DNA from: Nectonema munidae
Taxonomy: Eukaryota > Nematomorpha > Nectonematoida > Nectonematidae
Length of the DNA stretch: 64,000 bases
Direction of reading: 5' to 3'
NCBI GenBank assembly: GCA_030549495.1
Contig: JAUIRK010000612.1
Location: 1-64,000 of the forward strand
Part shown: piece after piece, positions 48,801 to 60,800 of the stretch
Layout of the letters: every line of letters begins with the position of its first letter
Numbering within the stretch: position 1 is the stretch's first letter
Notes under the pieces: model-generated
The model's input: the letters and a program-made list of their open reading frames with translations, nothing else
The model's database searches: none
Told to the model about the DNA's origin: nothing
Made by a program: the position numbers and the translations under genes

Positions 48801-51800
48801 GTTGTTAAGCTTTTTTTTTATTTAATATCAAAAATGTTGATTTTTTAATTAAAAAAAAACCTGTAACTCTTTAATTTTCTTTTGCAGCTGCGAAATGAGG
48901 CTTTGTCCATCATTGAATTTGGAGTTGAGTGAAGATAATTCCTTATCCTTTCTCTTATTCTGTTCTTCCAATTCTCTTTTCAAATTTTCAAGATCTTGAT
49001 ACTGTTCCTGCAATTAAAGTATTTATAGGTGAGTACTTTACATATATTTAATATTATTTATAAAAAGTTTCAGGTGGGAAAATTGACATCCTAACTTCAT
49101 TTCATTTTTTCAGGGAATACACAATTTTTCGCAATTTATTGTTTTTTTTGTAAAAAAGAATTTTTTTTACAGATTTCATTTTTAATATTATTCAAAATAT
49201 ATTGCAACATAAACTTTTTCATAAACATAAATATAAATGAAAAAAAAGTTTGCATTCTTCAAAAATTAAAATACGAACCGCATTGTGAAAATTAAAAGAA
49301 GAGAAAGAAAAAAGTACGTCATTTTGATAAAAATCGTTTTAACGGTATTATGATCGTGTAATCTCCAAAATTTTTCAGTCAATCAAAATTTTTTGCACTA
49401 ATTATAATGAACTAGGTTTTTCAAAATCTTTGCGGTTCGTAGTGTCCCCACCTCTATATATATTCTGATTCACATGAGTTATTTCGATGCATTTGTTGTA
49501 TTATTTCATCCGTAAACTATCAAATGAAATATATACTAATACTATTCTGACATGTTAATTTAGATGAACGAGAAATGATTTGTTGCGACACAACTCAATC
49601 AATTCTTTCAATATAAGCATGACAATTTTTTCAAAGTAAATGCAAATCCATTCTATATTTGACACATAAATGTATGGTATTTAATCTTGGTTTCACACAT
49701 TTTTTAAATTTATTAGATAACATTTTAAAAAAATATACATATTATAAAATACTTCACATGGCAATTTAACGTTACGTATATATATTCATAATATTGATTA
49801 GATAGCGTCTGCTTTTTATGCCTGTGAACTTTAAAAATGGCGGAAAGACTATAAGTGAATTTTATGTTTAAAATCAAAAAAAGCTCTTCCCTTTGGTAGG
49901 ATTTGGAAAGGACAGTGTAAAGAAATTAGAATTATACTTGTTGAAGCCTTAGATCGGTTTCGAGCTTTTTCTTAACTTTTTCCAGATCAGCGCGAATCTT
50001 TTTCTCGTGCTCCAGGTTGTCCTCTAGCTCATCCAAAGTCTGCTCCAGTTTCAACTTTACCTTGGACATGTGGTTAACTTTGTCTTCGAGCGAATTCACT
50101 TCATCCTGAGATTTTTTTAGCTCTTCATCCAACTTCTTCTTTTCCTTGTTGACGCGCGTGATAACTTCATCTTGTTTCGTCATCTCTGTTTGCAGTTGTG
50201 AGATCTGAGCCTCTTTTCCTTGCTTCTCCTTCTCTACTTTCAGAACTTTGGTCTCCATATCTTGTATGTCCTGAACAAGTTGATAACTGTCAAAGACTCA
50301 CAACTTTTTTTCTTTTTTTCAAAGAATTTGGAAAAATTGTTTATATGAATTAAATCTCAAATATGTTATTTTTCTACAATTTGTCATACATAGACTTTAG
50401 GAAATTCTTTCTACTAAAATATATGGACCCCCTTCCCGACTTCTATTACAGTTCCTATGCATATTTAAATGCAAGTTGCTTTTTATCATCACCCATCTTG
50501 AACTGATAACTTTTTTCTTTACTTGTAATGAAAATTGAAAATTTATGTATTTTCAACTTTAGAGCGCTTTTGAGAATATTTTTTAACGTTCTCCTCCATA
50601 TCTATCACTACAATCCAACGTATGTCAGTATATAATCATTGTTATCATAATTATATCTCCATTTTATCAAATTATTATATCGGAATAAAGAAATTAAAAA
50701 AGCATAATCATTATATCTTTCAAATCAATTAAATTTTTTTATCATATCATCCAATTTTTAGTGGTGTTCAAATTCAATTTTTAGTGTGCCTATTCTTCAT
50801 CCAATTTGTGCTTCAAAAGGCACAGGTATTTCGTTTTTTTACGTTCAAACTATTTCTCCATTAAAAAGAGGAAAAAAACGCAAAAAATCATTTGAAAATA
50901 AAAACGAGGTAAAAAGGATATTATTTTGCAAACTACCGCATACATTTTCCACTCTTTCACCTAAGTCTCATGTTTCAAGCATGCTTCCATATTTAGAATT
51001 TAGGGAACGGCTGCCAGGGTAGAAATAGCTAAACCTTTTTTTATAAAAAAAAATTGAAAACTTGAAATGAATATAAATTTTTCATTCCTATTATTTTACG
51101 GTCTCCTTAATTTGTATATAACTTCTGACTTATCCTCACCCATTTTTCATATGGACAATTTTTTTCAAGTTTTGAATAAAACAATGATTTGATTAATTTG
51201 CTAAAAGATACATGGTAAAAACAAAATGTTCCATATTTATTATATACAAATTTATGTTTTGTCATCAAAAATTTGTGTTGATTGCTTTGACTTCGACGCA
51301 GCGACTCCAACAAGTTCATGCGTGCCTTTGATTCTTACTTAGATACTAGGCTCTTACTGGACAGGCCTGAGATTAGGGAAAGAAAAACGAAAAGGACCTT
51401 TTTCAAGGAGCCAATCTCTTGTTCCGCTTTTCGTTTGGAAGCCGTCAAGGAAGTGTTATTTTCTTCTTCTTTAGAGAGACGATCCTCAACTTCGCTCAAC
51501 TGTGACTCCAGTTCAGCTTTGTTTTTAATGACTTGTGCCAGCTGCTCATCCAATTCTTCGTTGGAAGAATTCTGACTCTCGAACTTCAGAAGTAGATCCT
51601 GTTTCTGCTGCTGCAACACAACCGACTTTTCTTCCAGAGCTTTCCTAAGTTTGCCTATTTATTGGATATTATTTATAATATTTATAGTATTTAGCAGAAG
51701 GAAGGTGCTTCGCTGTGTATCGGTGTCTAATGTCAATATCTATGTCTAGAAAAAAGACGGAAACCATACAAAATGCAGGAGATTTATCAATTTACTATTT

Positions 51801-54800
51801 CGGACACCACGTTGTCCATAGTCATAAGAGGAGAATAAAATAATGTATCTATCGCAACAAATGAAGATGGGTGATACCAGCCGTGAGCGGAAAATCAGAA
51901 AGATATGCCATGTGTACTTTTGTAGGGAAGGATGCTTTGTTGTGGGAAAAAAAGCATCGCTTCCACAACAAGCATTTTTTCCACAACAAAACATGCTTCC
52001 CAGCAAAAGTACACCTGGCAAAACTTTCTGGTTTTCCGATTCATCTTCATTTGAAGCGATAGACACATTATTTTATTCCCTTCTTATGACTATGGACATG
52101 GTGGTGTCCGAAATAGTAAATTAATAAATCTCCTGCATTTTGAAAACGTTGAATAAATCTTTTATTTAACAAAATACTAGCAATAATATTTCGGTCATTA
52201 GACTATTGGTATAGGACTATTGTGATCCCTGCATTTTGTATTGTTTCCGTATGTTTTTAGATATATTTCAAGAACAAAATGTTCTCCATTTTCAACTATA
52301 TGTATGTATGTATGTATGTATGTTGATATGTTTGTAAAGTTTCATTTAGAGTTTTGCTTTATTTTATGACACTTTATTTTTACGTATACTAAAATTTCTC
52401 AACAAAAGGCTCAATTTTTTAAAGATATTAAATCAATTGATTTCAAACTTTGGAGCACACCCTCTAGGTGCAAAGATATAGTCCACGGGGGAGTAGGTGA
52501 ACTGAACAAAGCACGCAAAATGATAGAACGGATGATTTTTTACCGTGGTACAAATAAATAAAAAAAAATGAAATTATTTTTAGTTGCTTTTAAATATATT
52601 TTTTAGTGAAAAAAAAATATTAAATTTTTTAAATCTAAAAATCTTTGGAAAACAAAATTTACAACATTTGAAATAAAAACCATGGAACGAAATGAATTGA
52701 ATTGGAAGTTCAAATTGATCTTTTGCGTTGTGAATTGCCTTCTTTAAAACCTAGAGTTAAGGAACAAGAGCCCGCGCTACCTTTGGGGCACAAGCCCCCT
52801 CCAACTATTTCTCAAGCCCCCCACCTAATTTTCAAGCTCCCCTAAAAAAATTTCATTACCCTAATAAAATATGACAAACATCTAGCATTCATGATCATTT
52901 CTTTCATGAAAATGTATAATCTGTATAGATATGGCTTGACAAATACATCATATGTTTTCTTTTCGCCTTGAGGCAGATTAATTTGATAGTTCAAAAATTA
53001 GCGCCCTAATGAAGTCCCCCCCCCCCCCCCCCTCCCCCCTAAAATTTTTGCTTAGCGCAGACACTGTTAGGAACTTGTTAAGACGAAGCCAAATCATACA
53101 TTTTGCGCCAAAAACTTAATTTAGACTATTAAAAATTGAATACATTTTTACTTTTAAAAGAACATTAAAATTTTACTTTTGTTTTTCAAAGTGTTGCAGA
53201 TTAATTGTAAGCATTTTAATCTTTAACTCATTCAAATTGCTTATCGGTAAAATTTTGATTAACTAAAGAACTATTAGAGCCGATTCTTCGTCGCACCGAT
53301 TCCACATACTCCGTAAACTCGATACGAAATATTAAAAAAAGTCAACGACTACGCTACTGTATACAAAACATATGCTAGCGACGCACACGAGAACATACTG
53401 TATTTCTACATCTGTGACATTTTATACCCATGTGAAAGGACTTTTACTGTGTGTGCAACAGAGTATTGTGTCGCAAAAACTTTTCAAGTGTGGGGGGGGG
53501 GGGGGGGAAGAGATTTTTTAAAATTAATAAAAAGATACAGTTATCCCTCAATTAGCACGACTTGGATTAACGCGGTTCAATCATTAAATTTTAAAAACTT
53601 TCTGTTTTCTTTCGTCATTAACCGAAATCAAATTCAAAAGGCGAGAAAGACTTCTCGGAATTGATGATGAAATGCGAGTTTGCTTGTCGTCTTTGGACCC
53701 TTGATGGAATTTAATTTGTTCTCGAAAGCAAGCTCATTCGTCACACTGAATAAAATTTTATTGTGATTGTTGCTTGTTCTCCCAGTTTCCTTCTGCTGCT
53801 ACTTTAATCTTAATGTTTAATGGATTACAAGGATACTTTAATAAGAACATAATACATGAAACACTGCTTTAAATGGTATATGTGGTTGAGCCTACGCGTT
53901 GGCTGCGGCACTGCTAGAAGTGAAGTTCAAATCTCAGTTGAGGGCAATTATTTCCATGATTATAATTTATAAAACGCACTTTGTGTCAGTGAATTCTAAC
54001 TAGACCGTTTCGATTGTGTGTTAAACTACTAAACTAACTATATATCATTACTCTCTTTCTCCAATTCTGTTTTCGAAGTTTCCAATTCTTCTTTCATTTT
54101 CTTGATTTCATCTTCAGCTTTGCACGCATTCAACAATGGCTTTACCTAATCAAAATGAAGTGTGTCAATGTACAGTTTCATATACAAATTACCGGAAACA
54201 CTAAAATTATTTAAGTTTTTTTTAATAAAAAACTAATGCATCGATGTGTATAAGACCATTTAAAGTTTAATTTAAAAAAATAATAAAATTTCATGTTTTT
54301 TTCCAAATATAAAATCAATGCCAAAAGTTTTTTACTTTAAGTTGTTGAAAAAATAATGACCCTGTCATTTTCTCATAAAGCGATAAACTTTTAGTAAATA
54401 CTACATTCAAATAATACCACTAGTATATTTATCTGGAAAAGAAGCATGAACGCTCAAGCTTTCTTAAAAATGTTTTACAATAGTTCAATAAATTATAACA
54501 GATTCTCTGCACCTTTTAACAAAAAAAATTATTGAACATTTTTTGAATTATTCCGCAAATATAAGAATGCTTGCTTATACCGTAATGCTGATATTTCATA
54601 GGAAAACTTATTTTCAGATGTTTCAAAGATATCAAAGAAATTGGGAAAAATTGGAAAATAATTTTAGCTAAAAAGTGATTCGTACGAAAGAAATAAGGGA
54701 AGAAATCATTAAATGTAAAATGATTTCCCTTGAATGTGAAAGAAAAAAGACAAATTATGATATCAATTGATTACTTTAGTATACAAATGCCACCATAGCC

Positions 54801-57800
54801 AATTTCGCATGAGCAGCCATTTTCTGCAATTCCTTTGAATAATCATCATAGCATTTCTCTGAATCTTCATTTTTATGAAACACTTGGTCATCAAATGCAT
54901 CCTGATCCAAGCCTAAAAGAAAGGTGGCACAAATGGCAAACATTTCGCATAAAGAATCGGTAATAGGAATCCAACTTGGAAGTTTGTCAGTATGTGACCG
55001 ATCTTTTCATCTCTCATTTCTTCAAGTTTTCCAAGAACGCCCGCTTTGAAGAAGATCTTTGTGAGTCCTAGCTTAAATTCGTGTTCTGTTAAGCCGGATG
55101 CATTGATGATTTTGGCGGTGATTTCTTTGTTATCTGCAAAGCCTTCGGTTGGGATGGCTTGCGGATTCAAAATCGTGTACCTTAAAGTCATATTGTTAAG
55201 AAAAGTGAGATAATCTCTGAAGAACTTAGATTTGTACCTTTCTGCTTTTACTAAATTGATATCAAAGTTTTTAAATATTGCTCAAAGAGCTTATGAAAAA
55301 AGATTTTACTCATAAGACATTAAATTTAACAATTTTTATTGTAACCAAAGAACAAAAGTGAATCATAACACTTTGAAAATGATATAGAAATGATATACAT
55401 GCAGATTGGGCAAATGAAATATATCAGAACAATAATCACATATGCCATTAAAAGCTTAGAAACTAATTTCATTAAAAATAAATTAAATTTTTTTTTATTT
55501 TTTATTTTTTTTTATTATAAAAAATTTAATATTTTTTTTGTATTTCCCAAAATCAGAATTGGAGCTTATATTGTTCACATGAAAAAGATGTTGTAATAAA
55601 ACAGCTGAAAATTAAGAAAAATCATTATTTCTAATAACATATATTATGAAAAAATTTGGAGTTTTTTTCAAGTTGCGTTTAAATTCCCTGTTAAAATACT
55701 TCAACAATCCAATTCGAAATGCAGGAAGACATTTTATAACTGGACAACTTCAACACTCAAATTAACGATATTATAAAAAGTATTTCAACGAGACATTCAT
55801 TTTTTATTTATATACAATAAAATATGGGAAAATAAGAATTATACATTATAAAATTAGATTACTAAAAGCATAATATTATGTTAAAATTTTTTAGTATATA
55901 TATTTTATTTCATTTTATTTTTAAAAAATAAAAAAATTCAGTTATATAAATTGTTTACGTCTTTTTATACATAAACAAAATAATGATATGAGCCTAAAAG
56001 TTTCGAGTTCAACGCAAGAATTTTTAGCCCAAATCAATCATTCGTCTGATACCATAAAAAGTAGCGATAAACTCAAAAATTAAACCCTTTAAATTAAACT
56101 TCAAAATCGATATATTTACTAGCGGAGAGAGTTTTGAGAAAAAAACTGTCTCCTTATCAATAAGATTTAAATTACACTCATTCTTTTTTATGCCGAAATC
56201 AATAAGAATTATAAAAAGTCTGCAATTAATATTACTTTTTAAATACTACAGAAATGAGTGGAAAGAGGCCTCAAAATATTGAACAGCGAAAAATGGAGGG
56301 ACACTACAAAAATAGGTTGGGAAATGATGAACGCGGCACCAGTATGAAAGAGAGATAGAAAGACACCCGAGTTTTTACGGTTGTTGCTGAAGGTTGTGTT
56401 AAAAGTGAATGCTTCCTACCTTTGCTTGAATTCAGCGTATAGGATTCGATTGGGAAAACCCTTTCGACAAATCCTTATTCCCTCAAGCACGCCATTACAC
56501 GTCAATTGATTCATCACCAACTCAGAGTCCAAGTGTCCTAAAATGATGAATGAAATCAATTCAAAGCATTATGAAGGCATAATAATTCAAAATTGAGAGA
56601 AGGACTTCCTGAAGGATTCTGAAGGAAATCCCTTCAGATAAAAATATGTATGGAGGTAAGACCAATTTTATTTACGAATACATATGATTTTCATTTTATT
56701 CTTTTTAGAGTTAATTAATCTTTTAGTTTTGTTTCGTCCTTTTCCAATTCTATTTTGTCTTTTCGCAATTCTGTTTCCTTCAAAATTTTTTAAATTTTAG
56801 TTTTTCATGTGTTAAATTGCTATTACTTTGACATGTGCTATTTTAAACTTTTTGATATTTTTCACTATTTACATCATGAAATTTTTTTAATTTTTTTGCA
56901 GAAAATTAGAAACGAATTCATTTTCATTTTTTAATTATTTCGTAAATTAAACTTATTTTCCTTCACTAACTTTTTCAAACATTAAATAAATATATATTTA
57001 CTTTTTCATATTATTTTTAAATTTGCATTATTAGTTAAAAAAAATTAAAAAATTGAAAATAGTACATGTCAAAGAAATATCAATATAACACATGAAAAAC
57101 TAAAATTAAAAAAAAGTTGAAGGAATCAGAATTGCAAAGAGACAAAATAGAACTAAAAATGGTATATATATATTTGTATTATTTCAAAGACAACCCATGT
57201 GAATCATGAGAATAATTCTTTAAACTTAAAAGATGCAAGTGCAAGGAAAATTCGCCACAAAATGCTAAACACTTCTTATTTTGTGTATCTGACTTATTTA
57301 TGTTAATACTACCTTATATATTATTTCATATTTTGAGTAGGACAAGATTTGTAATAACATATCGGTAGTCTTTAATTAATGTTCGGTGTTTTATATATCG
57401 TAACTTTTACACTGCTGCTTAGGCTAGCAGATAACTTAGGCGAGTTCTAAATTTTAGAGGTCGACTTTTACCCCAGATATTAGCAAAAATCATAAAAAAA
57501 TACCTTCGTTTTGGGGGTCCACTTATCTGTAGGTCGACATATACCCCGAAATATACGGTATATAGATATTTTTTTATATTTTTTTGAGCATCAAGAAGAT
57601 ATGTCATTTTGAAGAATATTTTTTGAAAAATTCAGACATTTTCTTTTTGTCTTGCTGAACCACGTATGCTTTTGTATACAAAATTAGTTTTTTTCTGGTT
57701 TTCCAAGAAATGAAAATTATATAAAATTGCATTAAGAAATAAAGCAGAAGATTGGCCTTCAAATTTCTGATCATCAAAACTTTAAATCAATAAAATCAAA

Positions 57801-60800
57801 GCAATGTGAGTTAAAAAAAGTTATATCGACAAAATTTAAGTCCTATTAACCCGTTAAAGGACCAAAATATAATCAGACGATATTTAATGTAAAGCAGAAG
57901 ATTTGTATTAAAGAGCTTTGATAAAGCAGACGATTTCATTTTTGTAAAGTCAACTATAATCGACTCTGGCTGCTAATGTGTTAAATAGTTTTTGAGTTAA
58001 GAATAAAATTTTTCTTCCAAAATTTCTTCGTTATAATGACTTTTTGGCTTATCCGGAGTTTTGAGAAAAGTTTTCTCTTCTTTTTTAAAGGAAGGATGCA
58101 ATTACTGTTAAAATATAGAAAGTTAGGTGATGCACCATTGGCCAGATCACTTATGTAAACTCATTTAAGTGGAGTATTATTGATGTTGGGGCGTTCTACC
58201 TTTAATCTCGGGTGCAATAAATAACATTTACACTTTTCTCATACTTTTATTCATATTGTATATATACACTTGCACGATGAAACATCAGCAGCATTCAGTT
58301 TCAACATATTACCGAATGAAGTTATATCCTTCATTTTAGACACATACGATTTCTTATTCCAAGAAATAAGGGGGATAAAAATGTTTCTTGCAGTCGCAAA
58401 TTTCACACTCCATTCTCCCTTTTTTCCTTTTTGTCAAAAGTTTAGAGAGTGTAGAGAGAGAGAGAGTGAAAGAGAACCTGGAGTTTTGGTTTCATTGGGA
58501 ATGATGCAGCGAACAAAGTGAGGAGATGTGTTTTTCAAAGTTGTCATCAGTTTGTTCAACTGTTCCTAAAATGTATTTGAATATGAGATCAATACTTATC
58601 GATTATTGATTATCGATTATTATTATTATTATGATTATTATTATTATTATTATTATCCAAACGCGAGTTTGCGCATTACTTTGTATAGCGAAGAAATGGT
58701 TTGAAAGCTCGCACCTTTGCCTTTTTTGCCACCACTTTCTGAATGAGGAAAAAACAATAAATTATTCAAAAGATATTAATTGTTATCCAAAATAATGTCC
58801 AAAAAGTGAAAATTTCTTTCCCTTTCCCAGAGCAAGGATCGCGAAACGGGCGTCCATGTGCAAAATTTTATACCATTTTGTCTTTACCCATTTTATTTTA
58901 AGTTTTAAATATGATATTGAATGCATATCTAAAACAAAGATTTTGTCATTTTTTAATTTCACCCTATTAAACTCACATTTATATTCAAAAGTAGGTTTAC
59001 TAAAACAATAAAGGGTAGTTTCCTGTTATCGCCCCACCACCCATCGCTCTTCTACCACGATAAATATTCTTGTATTGTTTTAACCTAACCTACATTAAAC
59101 TTACTATATATCATTAATCAAAACCTTTTTCATAGAAAAAAAAGCCCATGAATGTTTCTTACTAAATTTTCTTACTTAATGATGAAGGTGTTAAAGGGGT
59201 GCCAAATTACCGACATCAGACAGTAAATCACAGCCGCAATTTTGTGGATCCCAAAACCAGAGTCCATACTCAACATATTGAGCGTGTGTGGCGTTCTGCA
59301 AAGGTAAGAAACAAGAGGCAATGTGGAACTAATCGAGAGATGCTATCTGGATATTTAGCTGAGTTTCTTTGGCGTCATTCATCTTCGATTATATATGGTG
59401 GTAATATGTTTGATGCGATTCTTTTTGATATGGTTGAATTTTATCCACCTACAGATTAAAAGATTTTTCACTTGTTTTTTTTTAATACATTTGTGTACTT
59501 TAATACATGTTTTATAATATTTTGGGGTGGTGGGGCGATAACAGGAAAGTACCCAATAAAGTGTTCATATTTTGATTTAGAGGTCAGTAAGAAATCAAAT
59601 TATGAGATTAGTGGCCCCATAGGATGCAAAGATCGAGGACCTTAATGATCTAAAGTGTTCTTGTCTGATCAAGGAAAAAAATTTGGTGGACTCTGAAATA
59701 GTAAAATATAAAAAAAATTATAAAAAAAAGTATAAATAATCTTTTATAATGAATAGTGATTAAATTAGCATTAAAAAAAGTAAAAAAATTTAATGAGGAA
59801 ATTCATTTTGAGATATTCGCGAACGCAAAAAGTACGCAAAAATAAATTCCGAAAACTTAAAATTTCCTTATTTTGACATGTAATTGTATAAAGAAAAAAA
59901 AGGCCAGGTTTTTTCCAACTTTGCATACAAATTTGATTCACTATAGATATTATATATCATTTTTAATTTATGTCATTTGCATAAATAAACATTTTTGATT
60001 GCTTCACAATAAATATTCTAAAAAGGTGTGAAGCGAAGCTACATGGAGGACTCACTTGTCTTTTGTATAGCATTTAAAATCTTAATAAATAAATAAATAA
60101 AGAATATTTAAATTATTCCCCTGAATGTGCTCTTGAACTCGTGCCATTTTATTTTTCTCAAACTTAAAGTACTTAGAAGAAGAAGAAGAAGAAGGTTTAT
60201 TAATTGATAAAATAAAATTGGAATACACCACTAAACATATAAAAAAAGAATTTAATAAGGAATTTAAAAAGAAAGACATTGCATATTTATAGTTGGGAAA
60301 AAATTCAAAAGGCCTACAAGCCGCTGATATGAATAAAACCCATATTACATCAATGAAATAGAAATACATCATATAGGATATTCATAAAATAAATATGAAG
60401 TAAAAATTATCACATTAATTTGTCATTTATAAAGTATGATTTATACTTATAATTATAAAAATGTTATAATCATATAAAAAAAACTTTATTTGACCAAATT
60501 TTATTTTATTCGACCAAAAATTTAACATCCCAAAAAATATACTTTAAAAATAAACAAGTATTAGTGAGTAAGGTTGGTTCGGTACTGGGTTTCGATAACT
60601 CAATGTCTTGGGTTCGATTCCGCTTCAAGCCTACATTCTCATAGTTCGATACGAGCGGCGCAAGTGTGCCTTCTTGATGAAAACACCCCACTGTAACTAG
60701 CATTAGTAACTTTTTTTCCTATATTTTAATCCTTTATGTTAGAAGCAGTTTCAACTTCCATGGAGTCATTTCATGCTTGTCTTTAATCTTCTCATTGAAG

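Noticed and set aside
51318-51575. Plus-strand frame over myosin exon v12
   Set aside because: Antisense shadow of a well-supported coiled-coil exon.
51746-52124. Three overlapping frames (plus and minus) of 63-106 residues
   Set aside because: They are produced by the palindrome, where both strands read similar sequence. No protein family fits.
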